Of a stretch of DNA of 48,646 nt, positions 18,651 to 28,950 are shown piece after piece. The DNA lies in the NCBI GenBank assembly GCA_022340195.1, contig JAJDOL010000273.1, positions 1-48,646 on the forward strand. Direction: 5' to 3'. Every line of letters starts with the position of its first letter. Within the stretch, counting starts at the first letter, position 1. The notes under the pieces are model-generated. The model worked only from the letters and a program-made list of their open reading frames with translations, was not told where the DNA came from and did no database searches. A program made the position numbers and the translations under genes. This DNA is from Chromatiaceae bacterium (GTDB lineage: Bacteria; Pseudomonadota; Gammaproteobacteria; Chromatiales; Chromatiaceae).

Positions 18651-20084
18651 TCAGCGCCGCGGACCGATGAAAACGCTTTCCCGCTCCGTGCGCAGGATCT
18701 CGCCGGTGGACCGGGTTCCCTCCACGTGGAATCTGATCGGCATCTGTTCCGTAGTCAGCTCTGTGCGCGGTATACGCACGAAGACAATCTCGGGGGATAC
18801 GAAACCGTTGCGGGCCGTGATGTCTTTCTCGGCCCCGATCAACGCCAACCCCTCGGGACCGGAGACGCTGACCCTGATCTGAAGGTCCTCGGTCGTCTTG
18901 TTCAGAACCTTCAGAGTGTACTTGTTTTGGATCGACCCGTCGCTCAAGGTAACGAAAAGGGGAGCCCGCTCGTGCAGTACCTTCAGCTCGATAGCATCCA
19001 GGGACGACAACCCATAGACGATACCCGCCACCGCCAGAAGCAGGATGGTCGAGTAAACCCAGACCCGACCACGCTTGAGCAGGGGCTTGGTCTTCACTCC
19101 GTTGAGCTCATCCAACGATGCGTAGCGAATCAGTCCCTTGGCGCGGTCCACCTTCTCCATTACTTGATCGCAGGCATCGATGCAGAGGGCACAGGTGATA
19201 CAACCTTCTTGCTGCCCCTGCCGGATGTCGACGCCGGTGGGACACACGGCCACGCATTGCTTGCAGTCGACGCAATCGCCGGTCGTACGACCCTCTTCCT
19301 TCTGCCCCCGCTTGATTCGGCCGCGGGGCTCGCCACGATGAAAGTCGTAAGTGGGGAGCTCGGTGGTCTTATCCACCATCACCGCCTGTATGCGCGCATA
19401 GGGACACAACCAAAAGCAGGCCTGCTCACGCAGGTAGCCGGCAAGTCCGTAGGTACCAACGGTGAACAGGGCGACGGTGAAGTAGATGGTCACATTGGCC
19501 TCACCGTTAAAGAAGGTCATCCACAGGGTCGGGGCGTCCGTGAACCAGGCAACGAAGCTGAAGCCCGTCAGGAAACCGATCAGGAGCCAAAGCAGGTGCT
19601 TGGCGACCTTGATGGCGGCTTTTCTCGCATCCAGCGGTGCCTTGGCCAGCTTGCGCCGTGCCGCGGGCTGACCCTCAAACTTTTCCTCGATCCAGGTGTA
19701 GACGTCCGTCCAGACGGTCTGAAAGCAGAAGAAGCCGCACCACACGCGGCCTACCAGCGCGGTGACGACCGCGAGCAGGATAGCAAAGAACAGCAGGACC
19801 AGGGAGAGCATCCAAAAGTCCTGGGGAAGAACCGTGGCGCTGAAGATGTGAAACTGGCGGGCCGGAATGTCCCACAGGACCGCTTGGCGACCATCCCAAC
19901 GCAGGTAAGGGCCGAGAAAGAAAACCAGCCACACCGAAGCGGCCAGCCACTTGATAAGGCGCCACTTTCCAGGGAGGCGTTTGGCATGGATGGTCTCGCC
20001 ACCAGTATTGACATGCCAATAATCCGCCTCCTCGTAGAGCTGATCGACCGCTAGGCTCGTCTTCTCAACTTCACTCGTGCTCAC
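18651..20084 (-). CDS. ccoG: cbb3 oxidase accessory protein CcoG (FixG-type ferredoxin)
   Basis: Membrane iron-sulfur protein that reduces copper during cbb3 assembly. From GTG 20084 the product is 477 aa with several TM segments, the WCGFFC motif, two [4Fe-4S] ferredoxin motifs (CVDCKQCVAVCPTG and CITCALCIDACDQ), and a C-terminal Ig-like domain after a last TM segment. The GTG start is favoured by GGAG at 7-nt spacing and by normal family length. The frame is open a further 82 codons upstream, but that stretch has no family similarity. Confidence 0.95.
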   Translation of the reverse strand: MSTSEVEKTSLAVDQLYEEADYWHVNTGGETIHAKRLPGKWRLIKWLAASVWLVFFLGPYLRWDGRQAVLWDIPARQFHIFSATVLPQDFWMLSLVLLFFAILLAVVTALVGRVWCGFFCFQTVWTDVYTWIEEKFEGQPAARRKLAKAPLDARKAAIKVAKHLLWLLIGFLTGFSFVAWFTDAPTLWMTFFNGEANVTIYFTVALFTVGTYGLAGYLREQACFWLCPYARIQAVMVDKTTELPTYDFHRGEPRGRIKRGQKEEGRTTGDCVDCKQCVAVCPTGVDIRQGQQEGCITCALCIDACDQVMEKVDRAKGLIRYASLDELNGVKTKPLLKRGRVWVYSTILLLAVAGIVYGLSSLDAIELKVLHERAPLFVTLSDGSIQNKYTLKVLNKTTEDLQIRVSVSGPEGLALIGAEKDITARNGFVSPEIVFVRIPRTELTTEQMPIRFHVEGTRSTGEILRTERESVFIGPRR

Positions 20085-20341
20085 TGACCATCTCCAGGGA
20101 TGACGCCGGACACATCCAATCCAAAATGCGATAAGCGCAACCGTGCTAAGCGTCGCCGATCCGGAGAATCTACCGAAACCCTGGACCTCGGACATTGCGG
20201 TTTCGCAATTATAACCAAATGATTTCCATTGAATTCCATGTGGGCATGGCGGACAAATAAGGCGATTGACGGGAAATCGCCTAAGCCCCTGTAGCGGCGG
20301 GCCTTTGGAGTGAAACAGGAGAAGAAGCAAACAAAAAGCAA
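20085..20341. other. Spacer between the ccoP-side terminator and ccoG
   Basis: About 250 nt without a supportable gene. It presumably carries a separate ccoG promoter, since a strong terminator precedes it. It holds an 8-bp inverted repeat, AGGCGATT (20260-20267) and AATCGCCT (20275-20282), with a 7-nt loop. No FNR box of good quality was found here. Confidence 0.5.
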
Positions 20342-20366
20342 AAAGGGGGATTCGAGATCCCCCTTT
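20342..20366 (-). terminator. Rho-independent terminator after ccoNOQP and the small TM gene
   Basis: On the minus strand a perfect 10-bp stem, AAAGGGGGAT (20366-20357) and ATCCCCCTTT (20351-20342), with a 5-nt loop, runs into further T residues (TTTTTG). It starts 23 nt after the stop of the 47-aa gene and should end the oxidase structural transcript before ccoG. Confidence 0.9.
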
Positions 20367-20388
20367 CGCGTCATTGCAAGCTTACCGC

Positions 20389-20532
20389 TTATGGCTGGTC
20401 GCTCTTGTGCGCCGCGGAGTCACGATTCATGAGGGCAACGACCTTGAAGCCAAGGAACACGAAGATCACGATAGCGATCACGACCATCAGGATTGACATC
20501 AAGGTCACAGCGTCCCACGTCAGGAAGCCCAT
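20389..20532 (-). CDS. 47-aa single-TM protein in the cbb3 operon (possible extra oxidase subunit)
   Basis: This gene is too short for ordinary ORF cut-offs. The product reads MGFLTWDAVTLM at the start, then one continuous hydrophobic span (about residues 9-35) with GFKVVALMNRDS at its end and a short polar, charged tail ending KSDQP. ATG 20532 is preceded by GGAGGAAGGT, a very strong ribosome site. It lies 75 nt after ccoP and directly before the operon terminator, so it is made with the oxidase. Topology suggests N-terminus outside and C-terminus inside. P. stutzeri cbb3 is known to carry a small single-helix subunit, CcoM; a CcoM-like role is my inference from size, topology and position. 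It is not CcoQ, which is present separately. Confidence 0.8.
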   Translation of the reverse strand: MGFLTWDAVTLMSILMVVIAIVIFVFLGFKVVALMNRDSAAHKSDQP

Positions 20533-20607
20533 ACCTTCCTCCTCTGCTCCAATCTGAAAACCACGGGCGGCTGAAGCCGCCCGAATTTACTTAGATTTCG
20601 GCGTCTA

Positions 20608-21501
20608 TCATTGACCACCGCCAAGCTGGTGCACGTACACGACCAGCTTCTTTATCTCCTGCTCGTCGAGCTTACCGGTTTGGCCGAACGCGGGCATGAC
20701 CGCATCACGCGTTCCCTCGACCCCAGGCTGGTTCACCCCGTACAAGATCGTGTGCTTCGCACTCTCGTATCCGCCCGGCTCGAAGCGCCAGATTCCATCG
20801 GTCAGGTTGGCGGCACCAACGGTCACCACCACTTCACCGTTCGGACCCTTGACGACCGCACCATCCGCGTCCGCGCCATGACATGCGGTGCAGCCCTTGG
20901 TGTTGAAAAGATTCCAACCCTCATCGCTTCCCTTCCGGCCTTCGTTGAGCGCGACGACCCAGTTGGCAAGCGTGTCCACCTCGCCCTCGGTCAGTAAATC
21001 CTTATGCGCTGTCATGGCGCCCTTGCGGCCCATCTGCAGGGTCTCTGCAAGCTTCGCCGGAGTACCCCCATAGAGCCAATCGTCGTCGGCCAGCACCGGA
21101 AAGCCCGGGTTACCCTGACCACCGCTGCCATGGCATGCCGAGCAATAGTCCCCGAACAGGACCTTGGCGGAGGCCAGGGTGTACTGGGTCAATCCCGGGT
21201 CCGCCATGATGGCCTCGGCGGTCATACCGGCGATCTGCTCCTCGAACGGCGCACGCACATCCGTGACCTGCGCGACGCCCTCGTCGTACTCCTGGATCTG
21301 GCTCCAGCCCAGGATTCCCTTGGTGTTGCCGCTCAAGGTAGGCCACATGGGGAAAAGGATGCCGTAGCCGATCCACCAGAGGATCGATGCCCAGAAACCG
21401 ATCATCCACCAACGCGGAGCCGGGTTGTTCAGCTCCCGCAGATTGTCGTCCCAGAAGTGTCCGGTGTTGTTCTCACCGGGGAAGGGGTTATTTTCCGCCA
21501 T
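20608..21501 (-). CDS. ccoP: cbb3 cytochrome c oxidase subunit III (dihaem cytochrome c)
   Basis: Membrane-anchored dihaem cytochrome c that passes electrons from soluble cytochrome c to CcoO and CcoN. The 297-aa product has a TM segment (about residues 32-53), the CcoP motif GWSQIQEYD, and two haem c sites, CSACH (residues 120-124) and CTACH (204-208). Length is normal. ATG 21501 has GGAG at 6-nt spacing and overlaps the end of ccoQ by 14 nt. Confidence 0.97.
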   Translation of the reverse strand: MAENNPFPGENNTGHFWDDNLRELNNPAPRWWMIGFWASILWWIGYGILFPMWPTLSGNTKGILGWSQIQEYDEGVAQVTDVRAPFEEQIAGMTAEAIMADPGLTQYTLASAKVLFGDYCSACHGSGGQGNPGFPVLADDDWLYGGTPAKLAETLQMGRKGAMTAHKDLLTEGEVDTLANWVVALNEGRKGSDEGWNLFNTKGCTACHGADADGAVVKGPNGEVVVTVGAANLTDGIWRFEPGGYESAKHTILYGVNQPGVEGTRDAVMPAFGQTGKLDEQEIKKLVVYVHQLGGGQ

Positions 21502-21703
21502 CTTTTTCTCCGCTGACTTGGTTGTCCTCGTCGAACGGGATGAATCGCTTGGACTCGAGCTTCTCCCGGTTCTTGGGACGAAATACCTGGAAATACGCCA
21601 CGATCATGAGGAGGAAGATGACGACGGTGAGAATCGTTCCGACCCAGTCGCTCGCCGTCATCGCACCCCAATCGGTATGGAAGTACTCCTTCAGACTATT
21701 CAC
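21488..21703 (-). CDS. ccoQ: cbb3 oxidase subunit CcoQ
   Basis: Small subunit that stabilises the cbb3 complex. From GTG 21703 the product is 71 aa: an amphipathic N-terminus ([18 protein letters not shown]), one TM segment ([20 protein letters not shown]) and the CcoQ-like tail with [10 protein letters not shown] and RFIPFDED. The GTG overlaps the ccoO stop (frame-shifted within GTGAATAG). An internal ATG at 21661 would give 57 aa, but the sequence before it looks conserved in type, so GTG is preferred. No strong Shine-Dalgarno is seen, consistent with coupling to ccoO. Confidence 0.88.
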   Translation of the reverse strand: MNSLKEYFHTDWGAMTASDWVGTILTVVIFLLMIVAYFQVFRPKNREKLESKRFIPFDEDNQVSGEKDGGK

Positions 21704-22439
21704 GATAGACCACGTCGTCCTGCAACTTGGCCATGGTACCCAGCACCTGGAGATAAGCGACCACGGCGTCCATCTCGGTCTTTCCGTCCACCAACGCGGG
21801 AGCCGCCTCGACGTCGGCATCGCTGTAGGGAACGCCGATGGTCTTCATGCCGTTCATGTGCTTCTGCATGGTCGCGCCGTCCACCAGAGAATTGTCTAAC
21901 CAGGGATAATTGGGCATGACGGATTCCGGGACCACCGAGCGCGGGGCGCGAAGGTGGGCGCGGTGCCACTCGTCGGAGTACTTACCACCCACGCGCGCGA
22001 TATCCGGACCGGTGCGCTTGGAGCCCCACTGAAAGGGGTGATCGAAAATGGACTCGGATGCAAGGGAATAGTGGCCGTAGCGCTCGTTCTCGTCGCGAAA
22101 CGGACGAATCATTTGGGAGTGGCAAAGGTAGCAGCCCTCCCGCTGATAGACGTCGCGACCGGCAAGCTCCAGGGCGGTGTAGGGACGCACACCGTCGCCG
22201 GGCTTCCAGTTCCACTGCTGCTTTCCATCGGCAACCGAGACGATGGGCTCCTGCCCCGCCTTGGCCCAGACGATTTCCGGATTCTTTTCCAGTGCGGGGA
22301 ACGTGCCCTTGAGATAGAAAAGTGGGACGATCTCCACGATACCGCCGACGGACAGCGCGATGGCCAGCACAATCAGAAGGCCGACGATGTTTTGCTCCAT
22401 CCACCCCTGGAAGCTCTTGGAGGAAGTGTTTTCTGCCAT
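21696..22439 (-). CDS. ccoO: cbb3 cytochrome c oxidase subunit II (monohaem cytochrome c)
   Basis: Membrane-anchored monohaem cytochrome c of the cbb3 oxidase. The 247-aa product has an N-terminal TM anchor (about residues 18-38) with the EIVPLFY motif and a haem c site CYLCHSQM (Cys103-His107), then the CcoO segments [29 protein letters not shown] and Met axial-ligand region [13 protein letters not shown] 22439 follows GGAGG at about 10 nt. It lies 19 nt after ccoN. Confidence 0.97.
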   Translation of the reverse strand: MAENTSSKSFQGWMEQNIVGLLIVLAIALSVGGIVEIVPLFYLKGTFPALEKNPEIVWAKAGQEPIVSVADGKQQWNWKPGDGVRPYTALELAGRDVYQREGCYLCHSQMIRPFRDENERYGHYSLASESIFDHPFQWGSKRTGPDIARVGGKYSDEWHRAHLRAPRSVVPESVMPNYPWLDNSLVDGATMQKHMNGMKTIGVPYSDADVEAAPALVDGKTEMDAVVAYLQVLGTMAKLQDDVVYRE

Positions 22440-22458
22440 TTTCTGTTTACCTCCAGGA

Positions 22459-23892
<1,434 letters not shown>

Positions 23893-24224
23893 ATTCCCTC
23901 CCCGAGATTACCGGAAAATGACAGGGTTTGCAGGCATCCGGCCTCGCTTTATTCGCCGCTGAGATCCATCGGCTTAGCCCGATTAATAACACTGGATTTC
24001 AGTCGGAAAGTCAATATTACCGTAAACTAATACGCTGAAATAAAGGCATTCTTCTCGGATTCCCTTGATCTCAATCAGTCCTTCGGGCGGAGGGGCGGTG
24101 TCTCACGTGATAGGCGTCAGGGGTAAGGGACTTGCGGCCGAGCGACCGCGGAAACCGGAAAAAGCATACCGGCCGCCGTCCTGAGACGCCGACTCCGGCC
24201 GGTTGCGGGGAACCCCCGCGACCC
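23893..24224. other. ccoN promoter region / 3' flank of rpoS
   Basis: 332 nt without a gene. It carries the FNR-type box at 24065-24078 and AT-rich sequence between 23985 and 24045 able to hold a -10 (for example TATTAG on the minus strand at 24032-24027). Near the rpoS end there is an inverted repeat, ACCGGCCG (24168-24175) and CGGCCGGT (24196-24203), with a 20-nt loop and no T-run, located 3' of rpoS. Confidence 0.6.
24065..24078 (-). promoter_or_regulatory. FNR/ANR-type box upstream of ccoN
   Basis: TTGAT-CTCA-ATCAG matches the FNR consensus TTGAT-N4-ATCAA at 9 of 10 positions. It lies 173 nt before the ccoN ATG, pointing to a leader of over 100 nt. ccoNOQP operons are classic FNR/ANR targets, and an FNR protein with the matching recognition helix is encoded at 38501-39259. 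Confidence 0.8.
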
Positions 24225-25256
24225 TTACCTGAAAAAAGCGTCGACCGAGAAGCCTTCCTTTTCGAGGATATCGCGCAAACGCCTCAGAGCATCCATCTGG
24301 ATTTGCCGGACGCGCTCGCGCGTCACCCCGAGCTCCTGGGCGACGCGCTCCAGGGTTGAGTGCTCGTAGCCGTGCAGGCCGAACCGGCGCTCCACTACCT
24401 CGCGCTGCTTGTCATTGAGCTTCTCCAGCCAGTGGTCGAGATTGGACTGGACATCTTGATCCTGAATCCTGTCCGCCGGGTCGTCGGCGGTCTCGTCCTG
24501 TAGCATATCCACCAGAGGCTTGTCGGCATCCTTTCCGTAGGGCGTATCGACGGAAGCTATGTGCTCGTTGAGGCCGAGCATGCGCTTGACCTCGCCGATG
24601 GGCCTATCCAAAAGGCCGGCAACATCCTCCGTGGTGGGCTCATGGTCGAGGCTCTGAGCAAGACCTCGGGCCGCCTTGAGATAGACGTTTATTTCCTTGA
24701 CGACGTGAATGGGAAGACGGACCGTGCGCGTCTGGTTCATGATGGCCCGCTCGATGGTCTGGCGAATCCACCAAGTGGCGTAGGTCGAGAAGCGGAAACC
24801 TCGTTCCGGATCGAACTTCTCCACGGCACGAATTAGGCCCAGATTTCCCTCCTCGATCAGATCCAGGAGGGGAAGTCCGCGGTTCAGATAGCGACGCGCG
24901 ATTTTAACGACCAACCGCAGGTTGCTTACGATCATGCGCTGGCGCGCCGCATTGTCACCGCCCTGGGCAAGGCGTGCGAAACTGACCTCTTCCTCCGCCG
25001 TCAGCAGCTTGGATCCGCCGATCTCGTTGAGGTACAGACGTGTCGCATCGAAATCGCCATCATCCGTCACAAACCGGCTCGGCGGCCGTACCACAGAATC
25101 CGATGATTCCGCGTCATCGCCCGTCTCACCGCCGGCCTCTTCCGGCTCGGCGTTGCCGATATCCTCCTCGATGCCGACACCATCGATAAGATCTGCCTCC
25201 TCAATGTCAATCTCAGGCTCGGAATCCAGGTCCTCTCGCTCTTTGGTTCTCGCCAT
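24225..25256 (-). CDS. rpoS: RNA polymerase sigma factor RpoS
   Basis: Stationary-phase and general-stress sigma factor. The 343-aa product has an acidic N-terminal region, region 1.2/2 ([71 protein letters not shown]), region 3 and region 4 ([20 protein letters not shown]). RpoS rather than RpoD is shown by size, by the [13 protein letters not shown] segment and by its nlpD-rpoS neighbourhood. ATG 25256 (MARTKERED) has AAGG about 10 nt upstream. As in E. coli, a main promoter inside nlpD is likely but was not located. Confidence 0.96.
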   Translation of the reverse strand: MARTKEREDLDSEPEIDIEEADLIDGVGIEEDIGNAEPEEAGGETGDDAESSDSVVRPPSRFVTDDGDFDATRLYLNEIGGSKLLTAEEEVSFARLAQGGDNAARQRMIVSNLRLVVKIARRYLNRGLPLLDLIEEGNLGLIRAVEKFDPERGFRFSTYATWWIRQTIERAIMNQTRTVRLPIHVVKEINVYLKAARGLAQSLDHEPTTEDVAGLLDRPIGEVKRMLGLNEHIASVDTPYGKDADKPLVDMLQDETADDPADRIQDQDVQSNLDHWLEKLNDKQREVVERRFGLHGYEHSTLERVAQELGVTRERVRQIQMDALRRLRDILEKEGFSVDAFFR

Positions 25257-25296
25257 GCAGACGTTGCCTTGCGACTGGAGACGCCCTCGGTTCAAG

Positions 25297-26076
25297 TCAC
25301 GGGAGATACTTCAATGGATCAACGGCGGTACCGTTCCTGCGAATCTCGAAGTGGAGACGATACTTACCATCAGACGCCTGTCCGACCTCCGCGACGCCCT
25401 GTCCGCGCTTCACTGTGGCACCTTCGCTTACCAGGAGCCGGCGGTTGAAGCCGTATGCGCTCAGGTAGCTGTTGTTGTGCTTGACGATGATAAGGTTTCC
25501 GTAACCCTTAAGTCCACTGCCGCTGTAGACCACGGTACCGGCCTCCGCGGCCAGCACCTTCTGACCGGAGCGCCCCACAATTCGGATTCCCTGACGCGTT
25601 CGATCGCCACTGCGGAATCTCTGAACAACCTTACCCTCGAGCGGCCATCGCCACTGCAATCCGGATACCGCCTTCCCGCTACCGTCTGATTTTCGCGTCG
25701 ATGTACTGGTCGATGTCTCGTGGGTGTTCTTGCGCGTGGCGCGCGTCTGCTTTGTCTTCGTTTTGGTCGTCTTTGCCGTTTTCGTACCGCCACGTATGCT
25801 CGCACTTCTCGCCCCCTGCGGCGGCTCGACACGCAACAGGGATCCGGCGTAGATACGGTAAGGCGGCCCCAAGTCGTTCCATCGAGCCAGGGTCTCGAAG
25901 CCGACCCGATGTCGGCCCGCGATCTTGTGCAAGGTATCACCGCGACGGATGCGGTAATAGCCGGCGGGCGCCGGGCCATAGGCGTCGTACACGGGCGCAG
26001 GCCCGGTAGATCCGCACCCCGTCAGGGACAAAACGAGCAGGAGCGCCGCAAACAAAAGCAGCGCCTTCCAGGTCAT
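25297..26076 (-). CDS. nlpD: NlpD-like lipoprotein, LysM plus degenerate M23 domain
   Basis: Outer-membrane lipoprotein that activates a cell-separation amidase. The 259-aa product has a signal peptide with lipobox LTGC (Cys21), a LysM domain ([17 protein letters not shown]), a Lys/Thr/Ser-rich linker (about residues 95-135), and a C-terminal LytM/M23 fold ([30 protein letters not shown]). The zinc ligands of active M23 peptidases are missing (QGIRIVG instead of an H-x-x-x-D motif), as in NlpD and EnvC activators. ATG 26076 is preferred; GTG 26079 and a TTG at 26106 are alternatives. It precedes rpoS as in E. coli. Confidence 0.93.
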   Translation of the reverse strand: MTWKALLLFAALLLVLSLTGCGSTGPAPVYDAYGPAPAGYYRIRRGDTLHKIAGRHRVGFETLARWNDLGPPYRIYAGSLLRVEPPQGARSASIRGGTKTAKTTKTKTKQTRATRKNTHETSTSTSTRKSDGSGKAVSGLQWRWPLEGKVVQRFRSGDRTRQGIRIVGRSGQKVLAAEAGTVVYSGSGLKGYGNLIIVKHNNSYLSAYGFNRRLLVSEGATVKRGQGVAEVGQASDGKYRLHFEIRRNGTAVDPLKYLP

Positions 26077-26155
26077 CACCCGCCAGGCGACGACCTGCGT
26101 GGTCAAGTCCGCCCCCCGATCGTCGCTACTTTCGCCCGCATCCCTGAAGTGACGC

Positions 26156-26731
26156 CTAGTGCAGTAGAACCACGAGGACGATCAGCAGAACCATGATCCA
26201 TCCCACGCGGTCGACATAGGCGCGCAAGGTCGCCTCCATACGCTCGCCACCCCAGGACATCAAGGCGGCAACGAGAAAAAAACGCGCGCCGCGCCCGACT
26301 GCCGAGGCGATCAGGAAGGGTATCAAGGCCATGTGCAGAACACCGGCAGAGATAGTGAAGACCTTGTAGGGAATAGGAGAAAACCCGGCAATGAAGATGG
26401 CCCACACGCCCCATTTCTCGAACCAGGCTTGGGCAGCGGCAAAGGGCTCGGCATAGTGCCCCCCCGTCGACACCAAAGGGGCGATCAGCTCGAAGGCGAA
26501 GTGGCCGATCAAATAACCGAGGAGTCCGCCGAGTACCGATGTGGCCGTCGTCAAAGCGGCAAACCAGGAGGCCATCTGCGGCTTGGCCATGCTCATGGGG
26601 GCGAGCATCACGTCCGGAGGAATAGGAAAGAACGAGGATTCGGCAAAGCTCAAACCACCGAGATACCAGGGAGCGTGACGGTGCCGCGACCACACCATGA
26701 CGCGATCATACAGTGAGGAAAAGATGCGCAT
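26156..26731 (-). CDS. yqaA: YqaA family membrane protein (DedA/SNARE-associated type)
   Basis: A 191-aa inner-membrane protein of the DedA-related VTT superfamily, whose members are linked to lipid flipping and membrane homeostasis. Visible are the family segments FAESSFFPIPPDVMLAPMSM, GGLLGYLIGHFAFE, the conserved FIAGFSPIPYKVFTISAGV and a C-terminal TM segment (IMVLLIVLVVLLH). The ATG overlaps the pcm stop in TAATG, implying coupling. Its place between pcm and nlpD is common in non-enteric gammaproteobacteria. The specific substrate is unknown. Confidence 0.9.
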   Translation of the reverse strand: MRIFSSLYDRVMVWSRHRHAPWYLGGLSFAESSFFPIPPDVMLAPMSMAKPQMASWFAALTTATSVLGGLLGYLIGHFAFELIAPLVSTGGHYAEPFAAAQAWFEKWGVWAIFIAGFSPIPYKVFTISAGVLHMALIPFLIASAVGRGARFFLVAALMSWGGERMEATLRAYVDRVGWIMVLLIVLVVLLH

Positions 26732-27363
26732 TAAACGACGCCTCCGAGCAAGGGTACAAAGGTAACGGGCTCCAATATCTCATGGGTATAGCCGGTTTCG
26801 GTTCTGAATACGCGCACCAGCACCTGCTGATCCGGACGCCCGATGGGCAATACCATGCAACCTCCCATCGTCAGTTGATTGACGAGCACGCGAGGAATCC
26901 CTGCGGGCGCCGCGGTCACTATGATGCCACCGAAAGGCGCATACTCCGGCCAGCCCAGGGCGCCGTCGCCGTGGCGCAGTCGCACGTTGCGCAGCTGGAG
27001 CTTCTTCAGCCGGCGCCCGGCCCGCTCGGACAGACTCGCCACCCGCTCGACGCTATAGACCCGCCGCACCAGCGAGGCCAGCACCGCCGTCTGAAATCCC
27101 GAACCGGTTCCGACCTCGAGCACCGTATCGGGGCCTCCACCGTCGAGCAGCGCTTCGGTCATGCGTGCCACCGTGTACGGCTGAGAGATCGTCTGCCCAT
27201 GGCCGATGGGCAAGGCCGAGTCCTCGTAGGCACGGCTGGCCAAAGCCTCGTCCACGAAAAGATGGCGCGGCAGGCGTCGCATGACGTCCAGCACATCCTG
27301 ATTCTCGATCCCCGCCTCCTCGAGCCGCTGAATCAGACGCTCTCGCGTGCGCTGCGAGGTCAT
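26731..27363 (-). CDS. pcm: Protein-L-isoaspartate O-methyltransferase
   Basis: Repair methyltransferase that uses SAM to methylate isoaspartyl residues in damaged proteins. The 210-aa product has the family N-terminus ([20 protein letters not shown]), the active-site segment [18 protein letters not shown] motif [17 protein letters not shown] and motif [19 protein letters not shown] 27363 has AAGGGA at 7-nt spacing and matches the E. coli start; an ATG at 27393 that overlaps the surE stop (TGATG) would add 10 residues. surE-pcm is a conserved pair. Confidence 0.95.
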   Translation of the reverse strand: MTSQRTRERLIQRLEEAGIENQDVLDVMRRLPRHLFVDEALASRAYEDSALPIGHGQTISQPYTVARMTEALLDGGGPDTVLEVGTGSGFQTAVLASLVRRVYSVERVASLSERAGRRLKKLQLRNVRLRHGDGALGWPEYAPFGGIIVTAAPAGIPRVLVNQLTMGGCMVLPIGRPDQQVLVRVFRTETGYTHEILEPVTFVPLLGGVV

Positions 27364-27392
27364 CCCAATCCCTTGTTGCCGCTTGTCCGGCA

Positions 27393-28142
27393 TCAGTCGA
27401 ACCTGGACAACCAATGCGCCAGCGGCTCGAGTGCCGCATGCCGCGTCAGATCCACATGCAAGGGGGAGACGGAGACATAGCCGTTGCGTACAGCGTGGAA
27501 GTCGGTTCCAGGCCCGGCGTCCTGCTCGGACCCGGCGGGTCCGACCCAGTAAAGTATGTTCCCGCGCGGGTCCTTTACTCTGGAGACCGGCTCCGCCCTG
27601 TGGCGATGCCCGAGCCGGGTGGCCCGCACGCCCCTGATCTGTTCGTAGGGCAGGTCCGGGACGTTTACGTTCAGAATGGTGCTCGCGCCCAGCGAGCCAC
27701 GCTCCAGATTCGAAACCAATCGCGAAGCGACCCGGGCAGCGGCGTCCAAATGCTTGGGCTCCTGGGAATCGATGGAGATCGCCATCGCCGGCATCCCCAA
27801 AAATCGCCCCTCCATCGCCGCCGCCACCGTACCCGAGTAAATCACGTCGTCGCCGAGATTTGGACCCTGATTGATCCCGGCGATGACGATATCCGGCTCC
27901 TGCTCCAGCAATCCCGTGATGGCAATATGCACGCAATCGGTGGGCGTTCCCTCCACCCGGACGAACCCGTTCTCCGAGCGCCACACGCGGACTGGGACCG
28001 CCAGCGTCAGAGAATTGCTGGCACCGCTGCGGTCACGGTCCGGTGCCACCACCGAAATCTCACCGCACTGCTCCAGCTCCCGGGCGAGGACCTTCAGGCC
28101 CTGAGACTGGTACCCATCATCGTTGCTGATCAGAATTCTCAT
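27393..28142 (-). CDS. surE: 5'/3'-nucleotidase SurE
   Basis: Metal-dependent nucleoside monophosphatase linked to stationary-phase survival. The 249-aa product starts [16 protein letters not shown], the family metal-binding motif (NDD), and continues with [27 protein letters not shown] and SGINxGxNxGDD-like [23 protein letters not shown] 28142 has GAG at 6 nt. It heads surE-pcm-yqaA-nlpD-rpoS and is divergent from the smr gene, with 200 nt between them. Confidence 0.96.
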   Translation of the reverse strand: MRILISNDDGYQSQGLKVLARELEQCGEISVVAPDRDRSGASNSLTLAVPVRVWRSENGFVRVEGTPTDCVHIAITGLLEQEPDIVIAGINQGPNLGDDVIYSGTVAAAMEGRFLGMPAMAISIDSQEPKHLDAAARVASRLVSNLERGSLGASTILNVNVPDLPYEQIRGVRATRLGHRHRAEPVSRVKDPRGNILYWVGPAGSEQDAGPGTDFHAVRNGYVSVSPLHVDLTRHAALEPLAHWLSRFD

Positions 28143-28342
28143 TGAAACTCTGGCGCGAGGACGCCCCGACATGGTCAGGATGGACGAATCAAACCCGTGG
28201 ACTGCGAAACCAGGGGATGATACTGGAATCCCGAGCAGCGAACATCCGCCCTTGTGTGCGACGAACGGACCGCTCGAGACGAGCGCTCTCGAGGCACTGG
28301 TATACTTCTAAAGAGTCCGTACGCTTGAAGGTTACCGGAACC

Positions 28343-28900
28343 ATGCGAAAACGCCTGCAAGAGTCCGAAGCCGAGCTGTTTCGCGCGTCCGTAGAAGACG
28401 TAGAGCCCATCGAGACAGATCAAGCCGAACCCTTCAGGCATCGCCCGCCCCCGGTCCCCATCGCGCAGCCGCGGGCGCTGAGCCGCAAAGCCGAGCGCGC
28501 CACCCTGTCGGAGGCAGAGGTCGAAACCGGCGACTACCTGCTCTTCACCCGTCCCGGCGTGCAGAAGCGCCTCCTGGCCGATCTGCAGCGCGGCCAAATG
28601 GAGGTGGAGCTGGAATTGGACCTGCATGGCCTGACTGCAACCTATGCAGAGCATGTTCTCGAGGAGTTCCTGCGCGACTGCGCTTTTCGGCACGTGCGTT
28701 GCGCTCTGATCGTCCACGGAAAGGGGTACCGCTCCGGCGAGCGGCAACCGGTGCTCAAGCGTAAGATCAACTATTGGCTGCGCTTGTACGACCAAGTCCT
28801 CGCCTTCTGCTCGGCAACACGGCGCGACGGCGGCACGGGTGCCGTCTACCTGCTACTTCGAAACCCGGAGAAATCCAGGCGTGAACGCAGGGGCGTTTGA
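28343..28900 (+). CDS. Smr-domain protein (SmrA/YdaL-like)
   Basis: A 185-aa protein with a C-terminal Smr (small MutS-related) domain, residues about 90-175: LDLHGLTATYAEHVLEEFL, then the family motif HGKGYRSGERQPVLKRKI. Smr domains act as nicking nucleases on DNA or structured RNA, and stand-alone E. coli Smr proteins act on RNA at stalled ribosomes in the case of SmrB. The basic and acidic N-terminus (to about residue 85) is typical of the SmrA/YdaL group. ATG 28343 is chosen; the frame is open upstream. It is divergent from surE, as in other gammaproteobacteria. Confidence 0.88.
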   Translation: MRKRLQESEAELFRASVEDVEPIETDQAEPFRHRPPPVPIAQPRALSRKAERATLSEAEVETGDYLLFTRPGVQKRLLADLQRGQMEVELELDLHGLTATYAEHVLEEFLRDCAFRHVRCALIVHGKGYRSGERQPVLKRKINYWLRLYDQVLAFCSATRRDGGTGAVYLLLRNPEKSRRERRGV

Positions 28901-28950
28901 ACCGCAAGGACTCGAGAACATCTGGCGCTCGCTGTCGAGTTACAGCAATC

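Noticed and set aside
20260-20282. FNR box in the ccoG leader
   Set aside because: The sequence TTGAC-GGGA-AATCG inside an inverted repeat misses several consensus positions.
20085-20330. N-terminal extension of ccoG by 82 codons
   Set aside because: No similarity to CcoG, no ribosome site, and GTG 20084 with GGAG at 7 nt gives the normal family length.
24168-24203. ACCGGCCG/CGGCCGGT repeat 3' of rpoS as rho-independent terminator
   Set aside because: The loop is 20 nt and no T-run follows, so termination is not supported.
27364-27984. Upstream two-thirds of a 417-aa reading frame ending in pcm
   Set aside because: It is a shadow frame through surE; the real pcm starts at 27363 or 27393.
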